Shown one piece after another: positions 5,763 through 12,710 of a stretch of 16,455 nt of DNA; position 1 is the first letter of the stretch, and each line of letters starts with the position of its first letter. Source of the stretch: an archaeon (GTDB taxonomy: Archaea > Nanobdellota > Nanobdellia > Pacearchaeales > UBA284); the NCBI GenBank assembly GCA_030619955.1, contig JAUXAK010000008.1, forward strand, positions 1 through 16,455, given 5' to 3'. The notes under the pieces are model-generated. The model worked only from the letters and a program-made list of their open reading frames with translations. It was not told where the DNA came from and did no database searches. The translations under genes and the position numbers were made by a program.

Positions 5763-6446
5763 ATGTTTATAAAAAAAATTTTTCAAGGCAAAAGTGACGA
5801 AACAGTGCATAGACAATTTGTACGTTTTAGTAAAGGCCAGTTTGATCGCAGAGCAGTAATTAATGTCAGAAGGAATTCTGCTATCAAGATAACAACAAGT
5901 TTTGAGCTAGCAAATGATCTTGTAATTTTTATAAGTTCTCTTGCCAAGTGGTTTAAAGTTCAGGGTATTTTATTTAATAAAGAAGAAATCCCTAATTTAA
6001 AAGGAAAAAAGAAAAAAGGATTATTTGTTTATGATATAGCAAAAGAAATTAGTGGTGAAGAACTTAAAAATTTGGCATCAAAATCATATCACGCTCTTCT
6101 TGATTGTGTTTCTGATATGGGTATAGATTTAAAAATAAAAAAAAGGCTACCAAAACCAGGAAAAAAATCTAAAGCAAAAGCTGATGAAAAATTTTGTCAA
6201 TTAAATCTTGATATAAAATACTGGCCCCAAGTGCAGAATGAATTTTTATTTGACTTGCCTCCTGAGACAAAAAAAGCACATATTGAACATAGCTATATTA
6301 TTAAAGAGATTAGAATTCCAAAGGAACTTGAAAAAGAAAAGGATTTTGAAAAAATCAGGCTGGGAGCAAAAAGAGTTGGTAAGATAATAAGAAAAGCTGT
6401 TGTTGATAAAAAAGAGATTATAAAAGAAAAAGAATTTGCAGTTTAG
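5763..6446 (+). CDS. Conserved-looking unknown protein, 227 aa
   Basis: I do not recognise this family. The protein looks soluble, with no signal peptide or membrane segment. An N-terminal basic block (FQGKSDETVHRQFVRFSKG, 7-25) is followed by alternating strand-like and helical stretches, then a lysine-rich loop around 127-142 (KKRLPKPGKKSKAKADEK). A second domain contains CQLNLDIKYWPQVQNEFLF (145-163), and the last helix is charged. It has a pI-raising Lys content like its ribosomal neighbours. It lies 45 bases after tRNA-Val and 144 bases before uL3, which has its own promoter, so it is probably cotranscribed with the tRNA. Position suggests a translation or ribosome-related role, but only context supports that. 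Confidence 0.65.
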   Translation: MFIKKIFQGKSDETVHRQFVRFSKGQFDRRAVINVRRNSAIKITTSFELANDLVIFISSLAKWFKVQGILFNKEEIPNLKGKKKKGLFVYDIAKEISGEELKNLASKSYHALLDCVSDMGIDLKIKKRLPKPGKKSKAKADEKFCQLNLDIKYWPQVQNEFLFDLPPETKKAHIEHSYIIKEIRIPKELEKEKDFEKIRLGAKRVGKIIRKAVVDKKEIIKEKEFAV

Positions 6447-6493
6447 TAAGGAAAAGGGGATTAGGGGTTCATATTATTTTGGCTTCAGTAAAC

Positions 6494-6501
6494 TTTATAA
6501 A
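6494..6501 (+). promoter_or_regulatory. TATA box of the S10/spc ribosomal superoperon
   Basis: TTTATAAA, within ACTTTATAAAGT, is a consensus-like archaeal TATA box. A start about 25 bases downstream falls near 6520-6525, leaving a leader of about 65-70 bases before the uL3 ATG at 6591. It is the best promoter candidate in the 144-base gap. Confidence 0.6.
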
Positions 6502-6528
6502 GTCCCGTCGAATAAAAATATATGTCTA

Positions 6529-6541
6529 TGTCCTTTGGACA
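6529..6541 (+). promoter_or_regulatory. Small hairpin in the uL3 leader
   Basis: TGTCC-TTT-GGACA forms a perfect 5-bp stem with a 3-nt loop. It would fall at the very 5' end of the predicted leader RNA, just after the expected start site. It could be a protein-binding operator or an RNA-stability element, or, at this size, chance. Confidence 0.35.
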
Positions 6542-6590
6542 GGTTCGCACGGTAAGATGATAATAAAATCAATAAATAACCTAGAAAGAA

Positions 6591-7574
6591 ATGCCAAAAA
6601 CACACAAACCACGTGCAGGCTCATTACAATTTTGGCCGAGAGTAAGAGCAGCAAAACTTTTACCTAGTGTAAACTGGGTTGCTTTAGAAAAAAAACATCT
6701 TCAATATCAAAAAAGACTTTTGGGATTTATTGGATATAAAGCTGGTATGTTACGTGCTTTGGTTCGTGATTTAACACCTAATTCTTTAACAAAAAATAAA
6801 CAAATTACAATACCAATTACTTTGATTGAATGTCCGCCAATGAAATTACTTTCTGTTCGGTTTTATAAAAATAACAATGTTGTTTTTGATATTCTTGCTG
6901 ATGACCTTGATAAAGAGCTAAAACGCAAGCTAAAGCTGCCAAGAGAAAAAGGAAAAAAGAAGGCAACTGATGAATTCATGAAAATTGTGGGGGAAAAAGA
7001 AAAAAAGTTTGATGATATCAAGATTATTGTTTATTCTCTTGTAAAAAAAAGCAGATTAAAAAAAACACCAGACATAATTGAAATGGGTATTTCTGGAAAC
7101 CTTAATGATAAAATAGATTTTGTAAAATCTTGTTTTAAAAAAGAATTGAATATTTTAGATTTTTTTAATAAAAAACAACTTTTAGATATTCATGCTGTTA
7201 CTAAAGGTCATGGTTTTGTAGGCCCTATAAAACGTTTCGGGTTTGGATTAAAGCAAAGTAAATCTGAAAAAGGGAGGAGAAGGCCAGGAAGCTTAGGACC
7301 ATGGACACCTTCAAGGGTTACATTTAGAGCACCATTGGCTGGTCAGCATGGTTTTTTTACACGAATACAATATAATTCTCAAATAATTGATATTGGCTCT
7401 GCTGAAAAAATAAAAATGGAATTGCCCCATTATGGTACAATAAAAACAACATATGTTGCATTAAAAGGTTCTGTGCAAGGGCCTGCTAAAAGACAGATTA
7501 TGCTTACCTTGTCATTAAGAGAAACAAAAAAAGCTGCTAAAGAAAATTTTGAATTATTAAATTTTTTAAAATAA
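6591..7574 (+). CDS. rpl3: Ribosomal protein uL3
   Basis: uL3 binds the large-subunit rRNA near the peptidyl-transferase centre. The 327-aa product has the archaeal/eukaryotic N terminus PKTHKPRAGSLQFWPRVRA and LGFIGYKAGM (44-53). Its long loop contains HAVTKGHGFVGPIKRFGFG (201-219), GSLGPWTPSRVTFRAPLAGQ and HGFFTRIQYNSQI. Length is normal. At the loop tip the family usually reads GPWHP; here it is GPWTP. It is the first gene of the superoperon, behind a consensus TATA box and a 65-70-base leader. The ATG at 6591 gives the family's start exactly; an overlapping upstream frame from 6479 is out of register. Confidence 0.96.
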   Translation: MPKTHKPRAGSLQFWPRVRAAKLLPSVNWVALEKKHLQYQKRLLGFIGYKAGMLRALVRDLTPNSLTKNKQITIPITLIECPPMKLLSVRFYKNNNVVFDILADDLDKELKRKLKLPREKGKKKATDEFMKIVGEKEKKFDDIKIIVYSLVKKSRLKKTPDIIEMGISGNLNDKIDFVKSCFKKELNILDFFNKKQLLDIHAVTKGHGFVGPIKRFGFGLKQSKSEKGRRRPGSLGPWTPSRVTFRAPLAGQHGFFTRIQYNSQIIDIGSAEKIKMELPHYGTIKTTYVALKGSVQGPAKRQIMLTLSLRETKKAAKENFELLNFLK

Positions 7575-7589
7575 AAAGTAAAGAAAAAA

Positions 7590-8366
7590 ATGAAAGTTCC
7601 TGTGTTAAATTTTGAAAATAAAAAAGTTAAACAAATTGAACTGCCAGCATGTTTTAATGCGGTCATAAGACCAGATATAATTCACAAAGTTTTTTGGGCA
7701 AGTCAGAAACCTCAACTTTATGGTTCTTACATACTTGCTGGAAAGCAAGTTTCTGCAAGTGGTAAACAAAGTCACCGAAGACACAAATACAAAACTTTGT
7801 ATGGTCATGGTATATCTAGAGTGCCAAGAAAAGTAATGACAAGAAGGGGTGAGCGTTTTTACTGGATTGGCGCTTTTGCACCAGGAACTGTTAAAGGCAG
7901 GGCAGCACATCCTCCAAAACCAATAAAAAGAGCAAGGAAGATTAATAAAAAAGAAAAGCAAATTGCTCTTAAATCCGCTATTACTGCTACATCCTCAAGA
8001 AAAATATTAGAAGAAAAATATAAAAAATTTAAAGTAAAAATTGACTTGCCGATTGTGGTAGAATCCTCAGTAATTGAAAAATCAGCCAAAGAGATATCCA
8101 AATTTCTTCTAAAATTATTAAACATTCAAAAAGAAATAAAAAAAATTAGGGCAGGCAAGGGAAAAAGAAGAGGAAGAAAATACAAAAAAACAAAGATACT
8201 GCTTGTTACTTCTGTCAAAGAAGATGTTAAAAAATTAAAAAATTTTGGTTTTGACATAGTAAAAACAAACCAGCTTAACATTACATTACTTGCACCTGGA
8301 GGCACTCCTGGCAGGATAATTATATGGACTGAAAAAGCTATAGGTGAATTAGGAAATAAAAAATGA
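7590..8366 (+). CDS. rpl4: Ribosomal protein uL4
   Basis: uL4 lines the nascent-peptide exit tunnel of the large subunit. The 258-aa product has the archaeal pattern: KQIELPACFNAVIRPDIIHK (14-33), the basic tunnel loop ASGKQSHRRHKYKTLYGHGI (56-75), the family-typical FAPGTVKGRAAHPPKP (92-107) and a C-terminal ITLLAPGGTPGRIIIWTEKA (231-250). Length is normal for archaea. The stop overlaps the uL23 start in the arrangement ATGA, implying coupled translation. Confidence 0.95.
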   Translation: MKVPVLNFENKKVKQIELPACFNAVIRPDIIHKVFWASQKPQLYGSYILAGKQVSASGKQSHRRHKYKTLYGHGISRVPRKVMTRRGERFYWIGAFAPGTVKGRAAHPPKPIKRARKINKKEKQIALKSAITATSSRKILEEKYKKFKVKIDLPIVVESSVIEKSAKEISKFLLKLLNIQKEIKKIRAGKGKRRGRKYKKTKILLVTSVKEDVKKLKNFGFDIVKTNQLNITLLAPGGTPGRIIIWTEKAIGELGNKK

Positions 8367-8626
8367 AACAGAAAATAAAGCAGATATTATTATATCCACT
8401 AAAAACAGAAAAAGCAATAAAATTAATAGAAACTGAAAATAAAATTATTTTTGCTGTTGATAGAAGAGCAAAAAAACCTGAGATTACAAAGGCAATTAAG
8501 GAAACTTTTAAAGTTAAAGTTGAAAAAGTTAGAGTGCATATAAGAAAAAATAAAAAAATAGCTTTTATAAAACTAAAACCAGAAACACCAGCAATTGATA
8601 TTGCAACAAAACTTGGTTTAATTTAA
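8363..8626 (+). CDS. rpl23: Ribosomal protein uL23
   Basis: uL23 sits at the exit of the peptide tunnel and helps dock the signal recognition particle. The 87-aa protein shows LLYPLKTEKAIKLIETENK (9-27), IIFAVDRRAKKPEITKAIKE (28-47), FKVKVEKVRVH and the closing TKLGLI, all typical of the archaeal family. Length is normal. The ATG overlaps the uL4 stop by four bases (ATGA). Its own TAA is followed at once by a start-stop pair (ATGTAA, 8626-8631) just before uL2. Confidence 0.94.
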   Translation: MKQKIKQILLYPLKTEKAIKLIETENKIIFAVDRRAKKPEITKAIKETFKVKVEKVRVHIRKNKKIAFIKLKPETPAIDIATKLGLI

Positions 8627-8632
8627 TGTAAA

Positions 8633-9331
8633 ATGGGAAAAAGAATAATACAGCAAGCAAGAGGAAAGGGAAGCTTGACTTATAGAACAAAGAAAAAAGC
8701 ATTTAGAATTAGTATAAGCTATCCATCTGTTAAAGGTACTGGAAAAATAGTCAAGTTAATTAATACTGCTTGTTATTCAGCGCCTTTAGCAAAGATAGAA
8801 ATAAATGGAAGGATCTTTTATAATATTGCTGCGAAAGGAGTGTATGAAGGTCAGAGAGTAGATATTGGCCAAGGCACTGTTGCAGTGGGTAATATTTTGC
8901 CTTTAGGCAAACTGCCTATTGGCACTTTTATTTATAATATTGAAACAATTCCTGGAGCAGGTCCTAAACTTGTTAGAACAAGTGGATTAACAGCTAAAAT
9001 AACAAAAAAAGAAAAAAATAAAGTGGTGGTTGCACTTCCATCAAAAAAAGAAAAAGCATTTGATGTAAATGCCAGGGCAAGTATAGGTGTTGTTGCAGCA
9101 GCTGGCAGAACTGAAAAACCACTTCTTAAAGCAGGGAAAATGTTTCATATGAAAAAGGCAATAGGCGGGCGTATTTATCCTAGAACAAGTGCAGTTAAAA
9201 TGAATGTTGTAGATCACCCTTTTGGTTCTGGGAGAGGCAAAAGAATCAAGGCAAAAATTGCAAAAAGGGATGCACCACCTGGAAAAAAAGTTGGGCTGTT
9301 AAGTCCAAGAAAAACTGGAAAGAAAAAATAA
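8633..9331 (+). CDS. rpl2: Ribosomal protein uL2
   Basis: uL2 is a core large-subunit protein required for subunit joining and near the peptidyl-transferase site. The 232-aa product starts GKRIIQQARGKGSLTYRTK, with GQGTVAVGNILPLGKLPIGT and NIETIPGAGPKLVRTSGLTA in the middle. The C-terminal segment has MNVVDHPFGSGRGK, where the histidine after VD is the conserved functional one, and ends in PPGKKVGLLSPRKTGKKK. The family usually reads MNPV at this site; here it is MNVV, and the usual HQH motif downstream is GKR. Length is close to normal. Confidence 0.95.
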   Translation: MGKRIIQQARGKGSLTYRTKKKAFRISISYPSVKGTGKIVKLINTACYSAPLAKIEINGRIFYNIAAKGVYEGQRVDIGQGTVAVGNILPLGKLPIGTFIYNIETIPGAGPKLVRTSGLTAKITKKEKNKVVVALPSKKEKAFDVNARASIGVVAAAGRTEKPLLKAGKMFHMKKAIGGRIYPRTSAVKMNVVDHPFGSGRGKRIKAKIAKRDAPPGKKVGLLSPRKTGKKK

Positions 9332-9338
9332 GAATAAA

Positions 9339-9725
9339 ATGGTAAAAGAATTTCAATACAGAGGAGAAACAATTCAAAAATTAAAGGAACTTAATTTATA
9401 TGAGTTTGCAAAATTCCTGCCTTCAAGACAAAGACGAAGTTTATTAAGACAAATAAAAATAATTGAAAAATTTTTAAAAAACTGTGAGAAAAAAATTGAA
9501 AAAAACAAAAAAATCAGAACACATTCCCGGCAATTGGTGATTGTGCCAAAAATGATTGATTTAACTGTATTCATTTATAATGGCAAGGAATTCTTTCCTG
9601 TAAAGATTACTGGGGAAATGCTTGGCCATAGGCTTGGAGAATTTGTGCTGACAAGGAAAAGAGTGGAGCATGGTTCACCGGGCATAGGTGCAACAAGAAG
9701 TTCTGCATTCTTATCAGTAAAATAA
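9339..9725 (+). CDS. rps19: Ribosomal protein uS19
   Basis: uS19 lies in the head of the small subunit, near uS13 and the A-site tRNA. The 128-aa protein has the archaeal form: EFQYRGETIQKLKELNLYEF (4-23), FLPSRQRRSL (26-35), the core IRTHSRQLVIVPKMIDLTVF (59-78) and GEMLGHRLGEFVLTRKRVEHG (about 92-112). It ends in the expected PGIGATRSSAFLSVK. Length is normal. Only two bases separate it from the next gene, which is not the expected uL22 but an inserted 148-aa gene. Confidence 0.95.
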   Translation: MVKEFQYRGETIQKLKELNLYEFAKFLPSRQRRSLLRQIKIIEKFLKNCEKKIEKNKKIRTHSRQLVIVPKMIDLTVFIYNGKEFFPVKITGEMLGHRLGEFVLTRKRVEHGSPGIGATRSSAFLSVK

Positions 9726-9727
9726 AA

Positions 9728-10174
9728 ATGAATATCCAAATTGAAAAACAGTTTGAGAGAGAATTTGAAGTTTTGCTAAAAAACAAATCTTTAGAAGAAA
9801 TTAAACAAGTAATCATCACAAAAAGACTTGATTGGTATGAAAAAAACAAAGATAAATTAAATGTTAAAGGAACAGAAGTTGAGAAAGCTTTCCATATTTT
9901 ATTATTTGATTATATGCAAATTAATCCAGAAGATATAAAAATCGTAGAAAGAATAGATAATAAAATAGTTTTTAGATCTTATAATTATTGTCCAATTTTA
10001 GGAGCATGTAAAAAATTGGGATTAGATACCAAAAAAGTTTGTAAGGCAATAAATGAAAGCTCAGTTAATGATTTTTTAAAAAAGATTAATCCTAAATTAG
10101 AATTTGGAAGAAGTTATGAAGAAATAAGGCCATATAAAGACTATTGTAAAGAATGGATAGAACTAATTGAATAA
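9728..10174 (+). CDS. Unknown 148-aa cysteine-bearing protein inserted between uS19 and uL22
   Basis: This is not a known ribosomal protein. The N-terminal half is helical and charged. The C-terminal half has a distinctive pattern: YCPILGACKKLGLDTKKVC (C88, C94, C105), then INPKLEFGR (120-128) and DYC (138-140). That layout resembles, from memory, proteins of the L-2-amino-thiazoline-4-carboxylic acid hydrolase-like family, which show CP...C..LG...C, NPKL and a final DYC in the same order. I cannot run a search, so this is a tentative fold-level suggestion. Four conserved-looking cysteines could bind metal or be catalytic. Base use matches its neighbours. It starts 2 bases after uS19, and its stop lies one base before the uL22 ATG, so it is fully embedded in the operon and must be cotranscribed. 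Confidence 0.75.
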   Translation: MNIQIEKQFEREFEVLLKNKSLEEIKQVIITKRLDWYEKNKDKLNVKGTEVEKAFHILLFDYMQINPEDIKIVERIDNKIVFRSYNYCPILGACKKLGLDTKKVCKAINESSVNDFLKKINPKLEFGRSYEEIRPYKDYCKEWIELIE

Positions 10175-10175
10175 A

Positions 10176-10859
10176 ATGATAAATGAACAAAAAAATAACA
10201 AAATGAAAGAAGAAATAAAAAACAAAAAAGAAGCAGAAAAAGTAAAAGAAAAGCAGAAAATAGAAGAAGTTAAAAAAGAAAGTGAAAAGGAAGGAATGGA
10301 AGGGAAAGAAGCAAAGAAAAAAGGAGAAAAAGAAAAGCAAGTAGAAGAAAAAAAGGAAAAAGAGAAAGAAGTGATAAAGAAGACAGCTACAGTAAAGGCT
10401 ACAACAAAAGGTAAAGATTTACCAATAAGCACAAAACAAGCAGTTGCAATATGTTCATTTATTAAAAATAAAAAATTACATGATGCTCTTGCACTATTAG
10501 AACAAGTAAGAAAAAAGAAGAAAGCTGTTCCAATGAAAGGAGAAATTCCTCATAGGCATTCAATGCCCAAAGGAAAGCCAGCAGGAAGATATCCTGTTAA
10601 AGCTGCAGATTATTTTATTAAACTGATTAAGAATTTAACTGCAAATGCCATAATGAAAGGACTTAATGTTGAAAATTTGAAAATAAATACTGCAAAAGCT
10701 GATAAAGCTTCAAGGCCAAGAAGGCCAACAAGAATTGCTTACGGCAGAAAACGGTTCAAACGCACCCATATTTTACTTGAAACTGGAAAAACCAAAGAAG
10801 ACAAAAAGAGAATAAAAAACAATGGAAAAATAAGGAATAAAAAAATAAGGAAAAAATGA
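10176..10859 (+). CDS. rpl22: Ribosomal protein uL22 with long Lys/Glu N-terminal extension
   Basis: uL22 contributes a loop to the peptide exit tunnel wall. The core begins near residue 81 with LPISTKQAVAICSFIKNKKL and continues with VKAADYFIKLIKNLTANAIM and RPTRIAYGRKRFKRTHILLE, as in archaeal uL22. The first 75-80 residues are a low-complexity Lys/Glu tract, probably helical and disordered on its own, absent from typical family members. The TTG at 10167 would overlap the preceding gene; the ATG at 10176, one base after that gene's stop, is preferred. The ATG at 10203 is a second possibility. The stop overlaps the uS3 start as ATGA. Confidence 0.92.
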   Translation: MINEQKNNKMKEEIKNKKEAEKVKEKQKIEEVKKESEKEGMEGKEAKKKGEKEKQVEEKKEKEKEVIKKTATVKATTKGKDLPISTKQAVAICSFIKNKKLHDALALLEQVRKKKKAVPMKGEIPHRHSMPKGKPAGRYPVKAADYFIKLIKNLTANAIMKGLNVENLKINTAKADKASRPRRPTRIAYGRKRFKRTHILLETGKTKEDKKRIKNNGKIRNKKIRKK

Positions 10860-11596
10860 TTGAAAAAAAATTTGTTAAAACAAAAAAACAGGAATTTGAA
10901 ATAAAAGAATTCATAAAGAAAAAATTGGGGAAAGGCAAGATAAGTGATATTAAAATTGAAAGAACACCCATTGGTGAAAAAATTATAATTGTAACATCAA
11001 AACCAGGCCTGGTTATTGGAAAAGGCGGTGAAAATATCCGAGAGATATGTGGAATATTTAAAAGAAAATTTAAATTTGAAAATCCACAAGTTGATATAGA
11101 AGAGTTAAGGGAACCAATATTTGATGCACAAACAGTTGCAGATAAAATAGCATTATCACTTGAACGTTTTGGACCTCTTAGTTTTAAACTTACAGCATAC
11201 AGGCAGCTTGAACAAATTGCAAAAGCTGGCGCACTTGGTGCTGAAATAAGAGTAAGTGGCAAGTTACCAAGTGAGCGTGCAAAAAGCTGGCGTTTTGCTT
11301 TTGGCTATTTAATAAAAACTGGTGAAAGCTCAAAGATTGTTAATATGGCTCAGGCCACTGCATTTACAAAACCAGGAGCTGTTGGTGTAAAAGTTTCAAT
11401 AGTCCCAAAAGGGACAAGAATGCCTGATAAAATTGAAATAAATCATGAACTAATTAAATCTGAATTAAAAGAAAAAATTGTTAAAACTGAGGAAGAAATT
11501 AAAAAAACTGAAGAAAAAAAGAAGGAAGAGGAAAAAGAAAGGGCAGAAAAAGAAAAGAAGAAAAAAGCAATGAAGAAATACAAGAAAAAATCATAA
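10856..11596 (+). CDS. rps3: Ribosomal protein uS3
   Basis: uS3 lies at the mRNA entry channel of the small subunit. The 246-aa product has a type II KH domain with VIGKGGENIREI (53-64). The C-terminal domain contains GALGAEIRVSGKLPSERAKS, FAFGYLIKTGESSKIVNMAQ and AVGVKVSIVPKGTRMPDKIE. After about residue 203 comes a Lys/Glu coiled tail ending KKKAMKKYKKKS, longer and more charged than the globular part needs. Translation is probably coupled to uL22 through the 4-base ATGA overlap. Confidence 0.95.
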   Translation: MIEKKFVKTKKQEFEIKEFIKKKLGKGKISDIKIERTPIGEKIIIVTSKPGLVIGKGGENIREICGIFKRKFKFENPQVDIEELREPIFDAQTVADKIALSLERFGPLSFKLTAYRQLEQIAKAGALGAEIRVSGKLPSERAKSWRFAFGYLIKTGESSKIVNMAQATAFTKPGAVGVKVSIVPKGTRMPDKIEINHELIKSELKEKIVKTEEEIKKTEEKKKEEEKERAEKEKKKKAMKKYKKKS

Positions 11597-11630
11597 AATA
11601 AAAAATAAAGAATCAAGAAATAAACAAAAA

Positions 11631-11825
11631 ATGGCAATCATAAGGAAACATGAATTAAAAAGACTTAATAAAAAAGAATTACTTGAAAAAATGAAACAGA
11701 TTCAGATGGAACAACTAAAACTTAGAGCACAAAAAGGCCAGGCAACCAGTGGAACCAAAAAAATGAAGGAAATAAAGCGCACAATAGCGCGAATTAATGC
11801 TCAATTAAATCAAATTGAAGAATAA
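11631..11825 (+). CDS. rpl29: Ribosomal protein uL29
   Basis: uL29 is a small helical-hairpin protein near the tunnel exit. The 64-aa product shows HELKRLNKKELLEKMKQIQM (7-26), LKLRAQKGQATSGTKKMKEI (32-51) and TIARINAQLNQ, the classic two-helix pattern. Length is normal. It lies 34 bases after uS3 across an A-rich spacer with no ATG, and its TAA is one base before the aIF1 start. Confidence 0.93.
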   Translation: MAIIRKHELKRLNKKELLEKMKQIQMEQLKLRAQKGQATSGTKKMKEIKRTIARINAQLNQIEE

Positions 11826-11826
11826 G

Positions 11827-12123
11827 ATGGGTATATGTCCAAAATGTGGCTTACCTTTGGAAGCATGCATATGCAAAGAACTAGCAAAAACAAAACAAAA
11901 AATAAAAATAGAGAAAACCAAAAGGCGCTTTGGTAAAATTGTAACAGTGATTTTAGGTATTGAAAGTGATACTAAGGGAATAGCAAAAAAACTTAAGGAA
12001 GCACTTGCTTGTGGAGGGACAGTGAAGAATAAAGTAATTGAATTACAAGGAGACCACACTAAAAAAGTAAAAGAAAAACTCATGCAGTTAGGTTTCAGCA
12101 AAGACAACATAGAAGAAAGATAA
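11827..12123 (+). CDS. Translation initiation factor aIF1 (SUI1 family)
   Basis: aIF1 binds the small-subunit P site and enforces correct start-codon choice. The 98-aa protein begins MGICPKCGLPLEACIC, a small zinc-knuckle-like segment (C4, C7, C14, C16), followed by the SUI1 domain. Typical blocks are KTKRRFGKIVTVILGIE (29-45), KGIAKKLKEALACGGTVKN (49-67) and VIELQGDHTKKVKEKLMQLG. The in-frame TTG at 11815 would overlap uL29, so the ATG at 11827 is used. The position between uL29 and rnp1 is the conserved archaeal place. Confidence 0.95.
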   Translation: MGICPKCGLPLEACICKELAKTKQKIKIEKTKRRFGKIVTVILGIESDTKGIAKKLKEALACGGTVKNKVIELQGDHTKKVKEKLMQLGFSKDNIEER

Positions 12124-12175
12124 AAAGGTAAGATAAGACACAAAAAGAAAATTAATAAGAAGAAATAAAGGAAAA

Positions 12176-12190
12176 ATGAAAAAAAGATAG
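12176..12190 (+). other. Mini-ORF MKKR-stop abutting rnp1
   Basis: ATG AAA AAA AGA TAG ends exactly at the base before the rnp1 ATG. It may only reflect A-rich sequence, but a ribosome ending here could reinitiate directly on rnp1. Confidence 0.25.
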
Positions 12191-12370
12191 ATGTTAATAG
12201 GCAACAAAATCAAGATTACTGAAGCTAAAAACAAGTCACTTGTAGGTATTGAAGGCAAAGTGATTGATGAAACTAAAAATTTGTTTATAATTGAGGGTAA
12301 GACAAAAAATAAAACAAAAATAAGAAAAATAGTCAAAGAAAGTATAAAATTTAAAATTTTGAAAAAATAA
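12191..12370 (+). CDS. rnp1: RNase P protein component 1 (Rpp29/Pop4), minimal
   Basis: Rpp29 is a protein subunit of archaeal RNase P, which removes the 5' leader of pre-tRNAs. The 59-aa translation begins MLIGNKIKITEAKNKSLVGI and has EGKVIDETKNLFIIEGK (21-37), the Sm-like barrel core with the family's ETKN motif. A short IVKESIKFKILKK ending follows. Archaeal members are usually about 90-130 aa, so the N-terminal helix and the C-terminal strands and helix are cut back strongly. No upstream in-frame start exists: an ATG at 12176 meets a TAG at once. The location between aIF1 and uS17 is the standard archaeal site, which supports the call despite the small size. Confidence 0.85.
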   Translation: MLIGNKIKITEAKNKSLVGIEGKVIDETKNLFIIEGKTKNKTKIRKIVKESIKFKILKK

Positions 12371-12371
12371 G

Positions 12372-12710
12372 ATGAAAAATAAAAACAAAGAAAATGAAAA
12401 AAATAAAAATGAAAAAATGAACAATGAAAAAATATGCCATGATGAAAAGTGTCCGTTTCACGGCACATTAAGTGTCAGAGGAAGATACTTTCAGGGGATT
12501 GTAAAAAAGATATTTGGAAAAAGAGCAGTGGTTGAATTTGAAAGATTTATTTATTATAAAAAATATGAACGTTATGCAAAAGCACGGACAAGGCTTCATG
12601 CTTACATCCCTTCATGCTTGGATATAGCTATAGGTAATATTGTCAAAGTTGGTGAATGCAGGCGTTTAAGCAAAATTATGCACTTTGTTGTGCTCAAAAA
12701 AATAAAATGA
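12372..12710 (+). CDS. rps17: Ribosomal protein uS17
   Basis: uS17 is an early-binding small-subunit protein. The core shows ICHDEKCPFHGTLSVRGRYF (21-40), then FQGIVKKIFGKRAVVEFERF, KYERYAKARTRLHAYIPSCL (64-83) and VGECRRLSKIMHFVVLKKI, as in archaeal members including CPFHG and the P-x-C and E-C-R-x-L-S-K segments. The first 20 residues are a Lys/Asn/Glu low-complexity extension written in the same ATGAAAAAT-like sequence seen at other junctions; starting at residue 16 (12417) would remove most of it. Its TGA overlaps the ATG of a mini-ORF at 12707. Confidence 0.93.
   Translation: MKNKNKENEKNKNEKMNNEKICHDEKCPFHGTLSVRGRYFQGIVKKIFGKRAVVEFERFIYYKKYERYAKARTRLHAYIPSCLDIAIGNIVKVGECRRLSKIMHFVVLKKIK

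Noticed and set aside
6479..6667. Possible 62-aa plus-strand gene overlapping the start of uL3
   Set aside because: It starts with TTG, overlaps the leader and the first codons of uL3 in another frame, and its product has no recognisable features. The uL3 start is firmly supported.
9728..10174. Recent horizontal insertion or mobile element at the uS19-uL22 junction
   Set aside because: There are no flanking repeats, no transposase or integrase features, base use matches neighbours, and the spacing to both sides is as tight as elsewhere in the operon.
10167..10175. TTG start for uL22 at 10167 and TTG start for aIF1 at 11815
   Set aside because: Both would begin inside the preceding gene, while an ATG lies one base after that gene's stop in each case (10176 and 11827).
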